Made by a program: the position numbers and the translations under genes
Shown here: piece after piece, positions 36,593 through 45,581 of the stretch
Position numbering within the stretch: position 1 is the stretch's first letter
Layout of the letters: each line of letters begins with the position of its first letter
From: Sutcliffiella rhizosphaerae
GTDB taxonomy: Bacteria; Bacillota; Bacilli; Bacillales; Bacillaceae_I
NCBI RefSeq assembly: GCF_917563925.1
Contig: NZ_CAKJTJ010000015.1
Coordinates: forward strand, 29,853-93,852
Reading direction: 5' to 3'
Length of the DNA: 64,000 nt
Notes under the pieces: generated by a model
Databases searched by the model: none
Told to the model about the DNA's origin: nothing
What the model saw: the letters and a program-made list of their open reading frames with translations, nothing else

Positions 36593-36621
36593 TAGTATAG
36601 TGGTAGGTTAGCCAATTATGC
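36593..36621 (-). promoter_or_regulatory. Sigma-G-like promoter of the germination operon
   Basis: Minus strand: GCATA (36617-36621), 17 bases, TATACTA (36593-36599). The sigma-G consensus is GMATR-N18-CATNMTA, so the -35 matches fully and the -10 in all but the first base. Ger receptor genes are made in the forespore under sigma-G, which supports the call. Start lies about 23 bases before gerA. Confidence 0.55.
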
Positions 36622-36639
36622 GATTTTTATGAGGAATGA

Positions 36640-36675
36640 TAAAAAACGAACGAACTAACTCAACCAGGTTCGTTA
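36640..36675 (-). terminator. Terminator of the nucleoside hydrolase gene
   Basis: Minus strand: AACGAAC and GTTCGTT pair with a 16-base loop and are followed by six T. The left arm lies within the last codons of the gene. Confidence 0.75.
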
Positions 36676-37664
36676 GAGGTTTTATTACCATGAAAGCTTT
36701 TATTCAATTCTACTGTTAATACAGTCACTACCCTTTCAATGAAGACATCGTAATCAAATTTCATTGCAATTCGATGAACGGGATATTCAGCTAATTGTAC
36801 AAAATCACGAAAATCTCCTATTGTTTGACCAAAGCCGGATCCTAAAGATGTAACAATTTTTACAGGCTTTATTTCATAAATTATATGATCATCATTAAAA
36901 ATGCCCCATAAAGTAAGAACATCATGCAGTGGGGCTCCATCTATAATAGGAATTTGAGATTTATAAAACTGCCAGTAGTAATCCATCATCGGTTTTATTA
37001 GCATACCCAGATGATTATTTTGCATTTTGCTCACTTGATCAATATAGTTAACCATTTCTGAAGTTAAAATTGCTCTTTGTGTAACGTTTAGAGGGAAAAT
37101 CGTTAAGTTGCTTGCATGATTAAAAACGATATTTGCAGCATAAGGATCTCCAAAAATATTTGCCTCTGCAATTGGGGTTACATTACCTGGAAAGTTAAAG
37201 GATCCACCCATAACAAAAATTCCATTTACTTTTTCGACCGTTTCTGGATATAAAATAAACGAAGTTGCTAACGAAGTCAGTCTACCAATACAAACAATGG
37301 TAATATTGCCATCATACTTTTCGATAATGTCGTATATTTGATGAAAGTTCTCAAACACATCTTCTGGTTCATCAAAATCTTCATTAACTACATATCCTCC
37401 AAACCCTTCTGGCCCGTGAACTTCCGGATAATAAATGGCTGGATCGCCAATCATCGACCTCTCGGCCCCACCTATAAGAGGTATATCATATCTACCAGTG
37501 TTTCTTTGTAAGTATCTTGCATTTCGGATTGCCGTTTTTTTTGTGACATTTCCATACTCCGCTACAACTCCTACAATCTGAATACTTTTTTCATAGTAGG
37601 CATAAATAATTGCCAAAATGTCATCAATACCAAAATCTGCAAAAAGAAGAACTTTTTTCGTCAT
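36660..37664 (-). CDS. Inosine/uridine-preferring nucleoside hydrolase family protein
   Basis: 334 residues. VLLFADFGIDDILAIIYA near the start is the calcium-binding motif, but the usual DTDPGxDD reads FADFGIDD, lacking the first Asp. Downstream motifs are conserved: VVAEYGNVT, PLIGGAER, VHGPEGFGG, FVMGGSF, EANIFGDPYAA and APLHDVLTL. Such enzymes split the N-glycosidic bond of nucleosides, and in spore-formers they can degrade germinant nucleosides (IunH), which would fit its place beside the ger operon; that link is inference. ATG at 37664 behind AAAGGGGAG. Activity is uncertain given the altered motif. Confidence 0.8.
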   Translation of the reverse strand: MTKKVLLFADFGIDDILAIIYAYYEKSIQIVGVVAEYGNVTKKTAIRNARYLQRNTGRYDIPLIGGAERSMIGDPAIYYPEVHGPEGFGGYVVNEDFDEPEDVFENFHQIYDIIEKYDGNITIVCIGRLTSLATSFILYPETVEKVNGIFVMGGSFNFPGNVTPIAEANIFGDPYAANIVFNHASNLTIFPLNVTQRAILTSEMVNYIDQVSKMQNNHLGMLIKPMMDYYWQFYKSQIPIIDGAPLHDVLTLWGIFNDDHIIYEIKPVKIVTSLGSGFGQTIGDFRDFVQLAEYPVHRIAMKFDYDVFIERVVTVLTVELNKSFHGNKTSNEPG

Positions 37665-37783
37665 TTTTTTCTCCCCTTTGTATTTATCATCACACTTGTA
37701 GTAGACAAACCGAGACATTCGTACAGGCAAGCACATATAGGGCTGAATATTGTAGTAAAGAAAACCGGAAAGGAGGAAGATAC

Positions 37784-38044
37784 ATGTCACATTTTTATAA
37801 TCAATGCCAACGATACCGTGGTCAAACGGTTACTGTTAGATGCAGAGACGGCTCTTCTCACCATGGAAGAATTGTTAGAGTGTCTCCAAGTCATGTGTAC
37901 CTACAACCAGTAGGAAGACACAGATTTGGTGGATATGGACTAGGATTTTGGGGTGGCGGTTATGGAGGATATGGCTACAGTCCTGTAGCTGTTCCACTAG
38001 CATTTGTCACAGGAGTTGTATTAGGTAGCTTACTGTTTTGGTAA
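37784..38044 (+). CDS. Small Gly-rich protein with Sm-like head
   Basis: 86 residues. The first 45 (YRGQTVTVRCRDGSSHHGRI, then VSPSHVYLQPV) look like one beta-barrel of Sm type, followed by a GGYGGYGYS-rich stretch and a short hydrophobic end (VAVPLAFVTGVVLGSLLFW). Similar small proteins are common in Bacillus and often spore associated; I know of no function. AAAGGAGGAAG lies eight bases before the ATG. It is divergent from the nucleoside hydrolase. Confidence 0.75.
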   Translation: MSHFYNQCQRYRGQTVTVRCRDGSSHHGRIVRVSPSHVYLQPVGRHRFGGYGLGFWGGGYGGYGYSPVAVPLAFVTGVVLGSLLFW

Positions 38045-38167
38045 TAGATAAAAAATAAACTTTCATTCTTAGTTTTCATATTCCTCGTTCACAATGGTGT
38101 CAAAATATCCAAGGCAGTAGTATGTTATAGTTATTTTGGTACATTTTATGTGAACGGGGTGTGATTT

Positions 38168-38683
38168 ATGAAAAAATTGGTAATTGGTTTAGCTTGTTCT
38201 GTCCTGATTTCTACTGGGTGTTCTAACAGTCTCTCTAATAACAATCATGCAAATCACACAGAGAAAGAAACGCCTAAACATGAAAAACCTGCATTTTTTC
38301 AAGGAGATATTAGAGAAGAAACATCCTCTATAGAGCACTTACCTGATTTTTTACAGGACAAGCCCGAAGAAATACAAGTAATATACATTTCAGCAGCTAA
38401 ACACGAAGAACTCCTCTCTCATATACCTTGCTATTGTGGGTGCGGAACCTCGGCTGGGCATAGAAGCAGCTATGATTGTTTTGTACATGAAAAAAAAGAT
38501 AATGGATCAATAGTTTGGGATGATCATGGAACTAAATGTGGAGTATGTTTGGAAATTGCGGCAACTTCAGTATTGGAATACAGTAACGGAACAAGTATAA
38601 AAAAAATTAGAGATTTAATAGATGAATCCTATAAGGAAGGCTTTTCTATTCCTACACCTACTCCGGTACCTGAAGAAAGTTAA
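38168..38683 (+). CDS. PCYCGC-motif lipoprotein
   Basis: 171 residues. Signal peptide with a lipobox (ISTGCSNS) and the motif HIPCYCGCG in the middle, then CFVHEKKDNGS and DDHGTKCGVCLEIA, giving several conserved cysteines suited to binding a metal. The PCYCGC domain family is widespread in Bacillaceae, with unknown function. Terminator directly behind. The ATG at 38168 follows GGGGTGTG. Confidence 0.82.
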   Translation: MKKLVIGLACSVLISTGCSNSLSNNNHANHTEKETPKHEKPAFFQGDIREETSSIEHLPDFLQDKPEEIQVIYISAAKHEELLSHIPCYCGCGTSAGHRSSYDCFVHEKKDNGSIVWDDHGTKCGVCLEIAATSVLEYSNGTSIKKIRDLIDESYKEGFSIPTPTPVPEES

Positions 38684-38686
38684 AAT

Positions 38687-38730
38687 AAAAAAGAGTTCAA
38701 CAAATTCTATTTGTTGGACTCTTTTTTCGT
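38687..38730. terminator. Bidirectional terminator
   Basis: AAAAAAGAGTTCAACAAAT and ATTTGTTGGACTCTTTTTT form a long stem with a short loop. It serves the PCYCGC gene and the convergent degV gene. Confidence 0.9.
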
Positions 38731-38746
38731 AATTTAAAACCTTGCC

Positions 38747-39589
38747 TTATTCAACGTGGTACATTAAAGCAAGTGCGCCTGGACCTGTATGAGTTGATAT
38801 GACTGGTGTAGTATAAGAAATTTGAATCTCTTCAAATCCACATATCTCAAAAAGTGCATCTTTTAGGCTTTCTGCTTGTTTTATGGATCCAGCATGAGCA
38901 ATGCCGATACCTTTGACTACTTTTCCTGCGATGTCTACTTTAAATTGCTTTGTCAGGAATTTAATAACCTGAGAATGGCTTCTTGCTTTTGTTACAGGTG
39001 TATACACACCGTCTGCCAAGGACGCAATTGGTTTAATGTTAAGTAGTGAGCCAATTAGCGCCTTTCCTCTTCCAATACGTCCACCCTTTACAAGGTTGTC
39101 TAAAGTATCTACCATTATAAATAAATCAGTATTTTTTCTAATAATATCTATTTTTGTTAATATCTCTTCCTTTGATTTTCCTTCCTGTGCCATCCTAGCC
39201 GCTGTAACTACTTGGAAGGACAATGCAAATGAAATGAATCGTGAATCCACAACTGTAACATCTGCTTCAGATATTCCAGCTGCACTTTCCGCAGAACCTA
39301 CCGTTCCACTCATTCCGCCAGTCATATGAATAGAAATTATGTGACTACCATCTGCTCCTAATCGGTTATAAGTATCAACAAATGTCCCAACTGCTGGTTG
39401 AGAACTTTTTGGAAGCTCTATAGAATCTTTCATTTTTTCCATAAATTCATCAGGTTTAATTCCTAATCTATCAATAAAAGATTCTCCGTCTATTGTTATC
39501 GATAACGGAACTATTTCAATATTTAATTCATCTACAATTGACTGATCAATATCGATCGTAGAATCTGTCACAATTTTTACTTTTGTCAT
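38747..39589 (-). CDS. DegV-family fatty-acid-binding protein
   Basis: 280 residues. VKIVTDSTIDID at the start, SSQPAVGTFVDTY (the TSxPS acyl-head-binding loop), HMTGGMSGTVGSAESAA, and THTGPGALALMY near the end are the DegV/FakB motifs. FakB proteins present bound fatty acid to the kinase FakA for phosphorylation. No fakA is in the window. A second DegV protein is at 51507. ATG at 39589; the nearest upstream purine stretch is GGGGAAG. Convergent with the PCYCGC gene. Confidence 0.9.
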   Translation of the reverse strand: MTKVKIVTDSTIDIDQSIVDELNIEIVPLSITIDGESFIDRLGIKPDEFMEKMKDSIELPKSSQPAVGTFVDTYNRLGADGSHIISIHMTGGMSGTVGSAESAAGISEADVTVVDSRFISFALSFQVVTAARMAQEGKSKEEILTKIDIIRKNTDLFIMVDTLDNLVKGGRIGRGKALIGSLLNIKPIASLADGVYTPVTKARSHSQVIKFLTKQFKVDIAGKVVKGIGIAHAGSIKQAESLKDALFEICGFEEIQISYTTPVISTHTGPGALALMYHVE

Positions 39590-39801
39590 CGTTTTCACTT
39601 CCCCAATTATATCCTTATATTCTATTATACCTTTCTTTCTATATTGATAAAACTTAACAGAGATATCTAGATAAAGATACCTCATAATATGTCATGAACT
39701 TGACACAATTTATCGATGGTGTTTTTACTTTTTCAAGTGAAATGCCAGATTTTTTTGGACTTAAAAGTAACAATCTTTTAGGAAAGAGCCTTCGAAAAGC
39801 C

Positions 39802-39830
39802 AAAAAAAATAACAGGGTGTTTTCCCTGTC
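39802..39830 (-). terminator. Terminator of the small gene at 39847
   Basis: Minus strand: ACAGGG-N6-CCCTGT followed by TATTTTTTTT. Confidence 0.85.
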
Positions 39831-39846
39831 TTCATATTCACAGTAG

Positions 39847-40119
39847 TCAAGCATTATTTTTTAAAATCTCTATCTTCAACACATTGCAATAATCCGTCCA
39901 TTTCAGTTCTTTTCTTAAATATTCTTTAAAAGAATATATTTGTTTTTGTTCTTTTTCAGATAAAATGGTACGGATATACGATTCAAGTTTGATTCTGATC
40001 ATAAAATGATAAGTGCTATCGTCCTCCAATACTGGAATTTCAATGACTTTTACCTTCTGTCCCTCATCAATTGTGAACTCTAGGCTTTTCCATAGCAAAA
40101 TATCAATCCTCTTTTTCAC
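39847..40119 (-). CDS. Small hypothetical protein
   Basis: 90 residues, MKKRIDILLWKSLEFTIDEGQKVKVIEIPVLED, predicted mixed alpha/beta and charged. GTG start with AAGG eight bases upstream; its own terminator follows. No family recognised. Overlaps nothing and has normal Bacillus composition, so it is likely real. Confidence 0.6.
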   Translation of the reverse strand: MKKRIDILLWKSLEFTIDEGQKVKVIEIPVLEDDSTYHFMIRIKLESYIRTILSEKEQKQIYSFKEYLRKELKWTDYCNVLKIEILKNNA

Positions 40120-40178
40120 CCGATTATCCTTATTATACCCTAATATTGGATGAAAGTGTAAACATTTAATAGTAAAAA

Positions 40179-40853
40179 TTAAACATTACTTTTTGGTTCC
40201 AAACATAATGGATGGTTATTTTTAGGAGAGTTCACTATGTCAGAAACCTCATATGCAATCATTTTACTTGCTTGAAAGGGATATAGCATTTCAGTTAGTT
40301 CATTATTATCAATTAACTGTTTAGAAAGCCAACGTTGTTCATGTTGTTGATGTACAATAACTGGCATTCTATTATGCACACCTTCTACAAGTGAATTAGG
40401 TGTAGTTGTGATAATAGTACAACTTATTAATTCGTCTTCCCCTGACTGCCATCTATCCCATAATCCTGCAAAAGCAAAAGGTTCCCCATTTGTTAACGTA
40501 AAACGAACAGGGATTTTTTCACCATTAATTTTCTTCCATTCATAAAATCCGTCGGCAGGAATCAAACATCGCCTTCGTTCAAGAAGCCTTCTGAAACTTA
40601 CCTTTTCGTGAAGGGTCTCTGCTCTAGCATTAATCATCTTATAACCAATTTTTTTATCCTTAGCGAAACTGGGAACTAATCCCCATTGTAGATACCCGGC
40701 TCTATTTCTTTGATTTCCCTCTACAATACCAAGAACATGCTGACCTGGTGCAACATTAAAGCTTATTTGATAGTCCATGCTATGAGCATTTTCCAAAAAA
40801 AAACGCTCCTCTAATTTATGAAGTTCTGTCGTTAAAGAAAACCTTCCGCACAT
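40179..40853 (-). CDS. SRAP-domain protein (YedK/HMCES family)
   Basis: 224 residues. The N-terminus MCGRFSLT has the catalytic Cys2 (exposed after Met removal); INARAETL, RRCLIPADGFYEWKK and HNRMPVI are the other conserved parts of the domain. Family members form a stable thiazolidine cross-link with abasic sites in single-stranded DNA and protect them from nucleases. B. subtilis homologues are YoqW and YoaM. Downstream of the plsC-like gene in the same direction. No LexA box was searched successfully. Confidence 0.92.
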   Translation of the reverse strand: MCGRFSLTTELHKLEERFFLENAHSMDYQISFNVAPGQHVLGIVEGNQRNRAGYLQWGLVPSFAKDKKIGYKMINARAETLHEKVSFRRLLERRRCLIPADGFYEWKKINGEKIPVRFTLTNGEPFAFAGLWDRWQSGEDELISCTIITTTPNSLVEGVHNRMPVIVHQQHEQRWLSKQLIDNNELTEMLYPFQASKMIAYEVSDIVNSPKNNHPLCLEPKSNV

Positions 40854-40930
40854 TTTGTTTTTCTCCCTTCATATTAGAGAAAGTCGTTTTTTATCGAAAA
40901 TGCATTAGAGGAACAATTCGAAAGTACTTA

Positions 40931-41641
40931 TTATAAGCTTCCCCTAATAATTTTTTTAACTTGCATCCCAAGTTCGTTTCCATCTACTTTTTCTTTATCA
41001 TCTAAGAAAATAGGGTTGTGAATCGTAACTTTAACGTTCGCAGCTTTAAATCCAAACTTGCTTTCTTCCATGATTTTATAAGATCCAGAAATTGAAACCG
41101 GAACAATGGGAACCTTGCTTTCCGTTGCAAGACGCAGTCCACCTTTTTTGAATTCACTCATTACGTTTCCTTTACTTCTTGTCCCTTCTGGAAAAATAAC
41201 TAAGGAATGCCCCTTTTTCAAAGTAGCGACTCCTTCTCTTATTGATTGAACTGCTTTTCTCCTGTCTTTTCTATCAATAAATACGCAATTCATCGCTTCC
41301 ATCCATTTAGGTATGAAGGGAATTTTCTTCACTTCCACTTTGGATATGAATCCAAATGGTTTGGGAATAAAACCAATCAGGATAGGGACATCAAAGTTAC
41401 CCTGATGGTTACTGACAAATAGCACAGGACCATCTGGTATATTCTGCTCACCTATTACTTCCACATTAGTCCCAGTAATTCGCACCAGTTCTTTTGCCCA
41501 AGTTTTTGGCTTTTCGTGAATAATTCTATCGCTTTCTTCCAAAGACAAAGATTCACTGATTTTTTTCGCCTTATTGATGGATGGCAAATGAATAATCATA
41601 TATCCGAAAAAAAACAAAAACCACCATAATGTACGTAACAT
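40931..41641 (-). CDS. 1-acyl-sn-glycerol-3-phosphate acyltransferase family protein
   Basis: 236 residues. The HX4D motif is SNHQGNFDVP, FPEGTRSKG is block III and VPVSISGSY block IV. An N-terminal membrane helix (RTLWWFLFFFGYMIIHL) anchors it. It adds the second acyl chain in phospholipid synthesis. In B. subtilis an acyltransferase gene (ypkP) also lies directly downstream of dfrA, so this is probably its orthologue. AGGGAGATAAA precedes the ATG; it starts 11 bases after dfrA. Confidence 0.88.
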   Translation of the reverse strand: MLRTLWWFLFFFGYMIIHLPSINKAKKISESLSLEESDRIIHEKPKTWAKELVRITGTNVEVIGEQNIPDGPVLFVSNHQGNFDVPILIGFIPKPFGFISKVEVKKIPFIPKWMEAMNCVFIDRKDRRKAVQSIREGVATLKKGHSLVIFPEGTRSKGNVMSEFKKGGLRLATESKVPIVPVSISGSYKIMEESKFGFKAANVKVTIHNPIFLDDKEKVDGNELGMQVKKIIRGSL

Positions 41642-41652
41642 CTTTTATCTCC

Positions 41653-42147
41653 CTAGACGTGTGCCCATTCTTTCTTTTTATATTTTCTGAAATAGTAATC
41701 GTAAGGATTCACATCGTCTTTAATTCCTTTTTCACTTGATACTAATTCCCATTTGCTCTCTTCAACTTCCGGAAAATATGTGTCTCCTTCAAATTCCTCA
41801 TCTATATAAGTAAGATAAAGGATATCTGTCATTGGTAAGGCATCTTCAAATAGTTTTGCCCCACCGATAATAAATAGTTCGTCCTCTTGTTTAGAAAGGT
41901 TGATAACCTCTTCAAGTGAATGAATGGTTTCACACCCAGCAACTTCATAACTATTTCTACTTAAGATAATATTCCTTCGCTTCGGTAGAGGTTTTCCTAT
42001 AGATTCGAATGTTTTACGCCCCATTACAACCGTGCTACCTAACGTAATTCGTTTAAAATAAGCAAGATCAGCAGGCAATCTCCACGGTAAATCATTGTCT
42101 TTCCCAATCAGCCCGTTTTTATCTGTAGCAACAATTATAGAAATCAT
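41653..42147 (-). CDS. dfrA: Dihydrofolate reductase
   Basis: 164 residues, standard length. [35 protein letters not shown] is the substrate-binding part with Asp27-type residue in [20 protein letters not shown] binds NADPH, and the [13 protein letters not shown] loop is conserved. It regenerates tetrahydrofolate consumed by thymidylate synthase. Start overlaps the thyA stop by four bases (ATGA). Trimethoprim target. Confidence 0.95.
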   Translation of the reverse strand: MISIIVATDKNGLIGKDNDLPWRLPADLAYFKRITLGSTVVMGRKTFESIGKPLPKRRNIILSRNSYEVAGCETIHSLEEVINLSKQEDELFIIGGAKLFEDALPMTDILYLTYIDEEFEGDTYFPEVEESKWELVSSEKGIKDDVNPYDYYFRKYKKKEWAHV

Positions 42148-42938
42148 ACACTTACAGTCCCTTTAATGTGAGGATGTGAATCATAGTCAACAAGTGTAAA
42201 ATCTTCATATTTGAAATCGAAAATTGATGTAATCGTTTTGTTTAGTTCCATTTTGGGCAGCTTTTTAGGATCTCTTTGTAACTGAAGCTTTACTTGATCA
42301 ATATGATTAGTGTATATGTGGGCATCTCCTAGCGTGTGGATAAACTCTCCAAGTTCCAAATCACATACTTGAGCAACCATCATTGTTAATAAGGCGTAAG
42401 AAGCAATATTGAATGGAACACCTAAAAATACATCCCCAGATCTCTGGTAGAGTTGACATGATAGTTTTCCATTTGCCACATAAAATTGAAACATAGTGTG
42501 GCATGGGGGAAGTGCCATGGAATCCACATTTGCAACATTCCAAGCAGAGACAATTAATCTTCTGGAATCGGAGTTATGTTTGATTTGATCAATTAATTTG
42601 GAAATCTGATCAATCGAACCACCTTGTGGCGTTGGCCAAGATCTCCATTGAAAACCATATACTGGTCCAAGATCACCATTTTCGTCTGCCCACTCATTCC
42701 AAATTCGTACTCCGTTATCCTGAAGATACTTTACATTTGTATCACCATTTAAAAACCATAGGAGTTCATGGATTATTGATTTTAAGTGTAGTTTTTTTGT
42801 GGTCACTAAAGGAAAACCGTCCTGAAGATCAAATCTCATTTGATAACCAAACGTACTAATCGTTCCTGTACCGGTTCTGTCTTCCTTCTTTGTTCCATTA
42901 TGTAAAATATGTTCACATAAATCCAAATATTGTTTCAT
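42144..42938 (-). CDS. thyA: Thymidylate synthase (ThyA type; thyB in B. subtilis)
   Basis: 264 residues, equal to E. coli Thy[19 protein letters not shown] (phosphate binding), catalytic Cys in [13 protein letters not shown] and [19 protein letters not shown] are all conserved. Converts dUMP to dTMP with methylene-THF, which becomes DHF and is reduced by DfrA. Order thyA-dfrA-acyltransferase is the B. subtilis thyB-dfrA arrangement. AGAGGTGACC precedes the ATG. Confidence 0.96.
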   Translation of the reverse strand: MKQYLDLCEHILHNGTKKEDRTGTGTISTFGYQMRFDLQDGFPLVTTKKLHLKSIIHELLWFLNGDTNVKYLQDNGVRIWNEWADENGDLGPVYGFQWRSWPTPQGGSIDQISKLIDQIKHNSDSRRLIVSAWNVANVDSMALPPCHTMFQFYVANGKLSCQLYQRSGDVFLGVPFNIASYALLTMMVAQVCDLELGEFIHTLGDAHIYTNHIDQVKLQLQRDPKKLPKMELNKTITSIFDFKYEDFTLVDYDSHPHIKGTVSV

Positions 42939-43187
42939 TTTAGGTCACCTCTTAAAACGTCATTTTCCTAATATATTCTAACATAGTTTTACAAAGTTTA
43001 GCTTGTGATTTAATATTATCGTTCAATTGGAAATCGTAAAATTAATTTACGGCCAATGTGGGTCTATTTTTTTGAATGAAGCGGATGTGAGGAAATCTCT
43101 AGGTTCGGACTGAAAAAAACACACATTGTTTTTCTTGAAAAAATGGATATTATCTAGTAATTTACTTTCGACCTTTTATTAGTATTA

Positions 43188-43222
43188 AAAAAAGGCTATC
43201 CATAAAATTGGACAACCTTATC
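43188..43222 (-). terminator. Terminator of the metalloprotease gene
   Basis: Minus strand: AAGGTTGTCC and GGATAGCCTT pair with one mismatch and continue into seven T. Confidence 0.75.
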
Positions 43223-43970
43223 AATTATTACTTATACGGAATTCTTGCGTTAGGGGAAGTTTTTCCATATTTTCAAAAAATAAATAGGTTTTTGGTGCAT
43301 GCTTTGCAAGTTCAAACCGTGAGGACTCATTTAAGTAGTACATAGCAAATGCTTCAGCAAAATATTCTTCTGGAAAAGTATTAAAATAGCTTTTATTTGG
43401 AAATAGTACCGACACCTCTTCCTTCCAGATTTCCAGAAATACATTATTGTTACGTATATTTCCTAGTACAAATCGATCAATGGAATGTGCGAGTTCATGT
43501 AATTCTAAGTTTATGGAACCGTGACCCATCCCTTTGTTACTATGACCTATTTTGGCAAGCACTAATTTTGATCCACCTATCCCTGGAACCTCTTCCCATA
43601 ATGAACCAGTTTCGCTATAGCCTCTTGGTTTAAGACCATGTAGATGTTCAAATCCTTCAATCTCAGTCAACTTTCCATTAAATAGATATAAATGAACATT
43701 TTGCTGAACTAATATATTTAGTATATTGGTAGGAATATTCGAAATGTGTTGAATCATCAAGGCTGCATCTTTTTCCGAAAACTCACTTGGAGGTAAATAA
43801 ATCAGCTGATTTAGTGTATCCCTGCTAGGTACGTCATGAAGATAATTTTCTAAGTCAGGAGAATAATATACTCCAAGAGGAACAGCATCCAAATTCGCGT
43901 ATGCTTTCCAATATATCGGAATAATAATGAACAAAATTAAAAAAAGAATAGCAAGAATACGCCGCTTCAT
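43221..43970 (-). CDS. Lethal-factor/PPEP-like zinc metalloprotease, exported
   Basis: 249 residues. An N-terminal hydrophobic segment (ILAILFLILFIIIPIYW) is a signal or anchor. The zinc motif is LELHELAHSIDRF (HExxH), with the downstream EEYFAEAFAMYYL carrying the third ligand Glu. This is the ATLF-like metallopeptidase family (anthrax lethal factor, Pro-Pro endopeptidases). No Pro-Pro rich target such as PPVP was noticed in window proteins. GAAGGGGAGAAAC precedes ATG 43970. Positioned between thyA and ypjQ, an insertion compared with B. subtilis. Confidence 0.8.
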   Translation of the reverse strand: MKRRILAILFLILFIIIPIYWKAYANLDAVPLGVYYSPDLENYLHDVPSRDTLNQLIYLPPSEFSEKDAALMIQHISNIPTNILNILVQQNVHLYLFNGKLTEIEGFEHLHGLKPRGYSETGSLWEEVPGIGGSKLVLAKIGHSNKGMGHGSINLELHELAHSIDRFVLGNIRNNNVFLEIWKEEVSVLFPNKSYFNTFPEEYFAEAFAMYYLNESSRFELAKHAPKTYLFFENMEKLPLTQEFRISNN

Positions 43971-44142
43971 AGTTTCTCCCCTTCTCAAGATGCTGATTCC
44001 AAGATGCGTAAATTATTTGAAAATTCTAATCTATTATACTGTATTATATCATTAAAAAAAATAATTTGAATGTAGTTTTTGTAATGTTTTATTAATAATT
44101 GAGATGTATTTTTTTCCAATATGCCTTTCTATTCTTGGGAAG

Positions 44143-44178
44143 CAAGAAAAAAAGATCACCCATTAATGGATAATCTCT
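44143..44178 (-). terminator. Terminator of ypjP-ypjQ
   Basis: Minus strand: GATTATCCATT and AATGGGTGATC form a stem (one G-U pair) followed by seven T. It lies 18 bases after ypjQ. Confidence 0.8.
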
Positions 44179-44195
44179 TCCTATTTGTATGACAC

Positions 44196-44726
44196 TCAGA
44201 CAATTACTTCTGTTTCGTTTAGATTTGCTTCTTCAATATCTCTTGTGCGGTGAGCAATTCTGCTTGCAGCCGCGGCAGCAAGTGCACAGACAATGTCATC
44301 CATAAATGTATGTACCTCATTGCCTTCTGCTTCATCCAGCCTCTTAATAATACCGAACTTTTCCTTGTCCAAGAAGCCGAAATTAGTTAAACCAATAGAA
44401 CCGTAAACATTGACAATGGAAAGTGGAATTATTTCATCAATTCCATAAAGTGGTTCATCTGTTTCCACTAAATATTGAAGTGGTTCTGGGAGCAGTTCCT
44501 TTTCAGCTAGTATATCTAGAGAGATACCTGTCAGTACTGCATGGACAATCTCTCTTTTTTCCAACACTTTTTCTACATTATGAATACAATCTTTAAGTGT
44601 TACATCTTTTATATACTTTTGTTGAAGTTGAAAGACTATTTCCGCAATGTCTTCAATGGTAACTCCACGTTCAATTAGCATCTTTTTCGCTATTTCATGC
44701 ATTTGTTGCAGCGTATATTTTCTCAT
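44196..44726 (-). CDS. ypjQ: Phosphatidylglycerophosphatase A-family protein (YpjQ)
   Basis: 176 residues. IKRLDEAEGNEVHTFMDDIVCALAAAAASRIAHR near the C-terminus matches the PgpA-like family; unlike E. coli PgpA it has no membrane helices. The family may hydrolyse phosphatidylglycerophosphate, but this is not proven for YpjQ. Co-transcribed with ypjP 22 bases upstream, as in B. subtilis. Confidence 0.88.
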   Translation of the reverse strand: MRKYTLQQMHEIAKKMLIERGVTIEDIAEIVFQLQQKYIKDVTLKDCIHNVEKVLEKREIVHAVLTGISLDILAEKELLPEPLQYLVETDEPLYGIDEIIPLSIVNVYGSIGLTNFGFLDKEKFGIIKRLDEAEGNEVHTFMDDIVCALAAAAASRIAHRTRDIEEANLNETEVIV

Positions 44727-44748
44727 ATGCTTGACTCCATTTCTGTCT

Positions 44749-45339
44749 CTAACTTAACCATTTGGGTGGTGTGTTCTTTGCCCAATATATAGAACCTAAT
44801 AAATGATGATTTTGGAAATTATCATGATGGGTATGGTAATGAAAATTAAAATAATATCCATCAAGTGGTGGATGGTCTTTTCTTACATGGAATCGAATCA
44901 AGTCATTCCCATCTTCAGCATGGTATATATGAAATATTTTTTCACTATCGCCACCGCCTGGTTTTTCAGAAATGGCGAGGTTACTTAAATCCTCAGTAGG
45001 GTGCTCTTCTGCAAACTGCTGGATGACAGTTTCCATTTTGGGGAGAATAATACCAGAAAATTCATCTTGAATTTTAGGACCTATACGATTTCCGAATTTC
45101 GTTAAGCTCTGTGTTTTTGCTTGTTCTTTTGCTAACATCATAAACGATTCCTTCGTTATTTCTTCTGAAAAAGGGTCAATTATACTATTGGAGTATGTAT
45201 CTACTTCCTTGTTAGAAATATCTCCAAATGAAGAGTCATCTTTTTGGTCGTCCACTGTTAAATAGGCTGGTGGAGAAATAGTACCAAATGTAAGGGCAGT
45301 AATTAGGGCAACAAGGGATTTTTTTAACCATTTAGGCAT
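44749..45339 (-). CDS. ypjP: YpjP-like secreted protein
   Basis: 196 residues: signal-like N-terminus (WLKKSLVALITALTFGTISPPAYL), an acidic middle and a conserved end with HVRKDHPPLDGYYFNFHYHTHHDNF and LGSIYWAKNTPPKWLS. The His-rich stretch could bind metal. YpjP of B. subtilis has unknown function. Gene order ypjP-ypjQ is conserved. Confidence 0.85.
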   Translation of the reverse strand: MPKWLKKSLVALITALTFGTISPPAYLTVDDQKDDSSFGDISNKEVDTYSNSIIDPFSEEITKESFMMLAKEQAKTQSLTKFGNRIGPKIQDEFSGIILPKMETVIQQFAEEHPTEDLSNLAISEKPGGGDSEKIFHIYHAEDGNDLIRFHVRKDHPPLDGYYFNFHYHTHHDNFQNHHLLGSIYWAKNTPPKWLS

Positions 45340-45581
45340 GGCAAGTCTTCCTTTCTATTGCTGTTAACTGTATTCTCTTATATTTCTATCTATCTTCTAC
45401 ACAATTAATTTCAAACATTGGGCTATTCTTATAAACTAGTATACCATAAAAGTAAGAATATTTTATTTATTTTCTTCCTCAATTAAAGTTTCAAGTTCTT
45501 ATTGTATTTCATATATTTTTGTTCATTTATTTATGGTTTTTTGTTAATATTAAGGAAGAGTACATATTGGAGGTAGTTGAC

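Noticed and set aside
39654..39854. 66-codon minus-strand frame
   Set aside because: It runs through the terminator of the 39847 gene and has no ribosome site.
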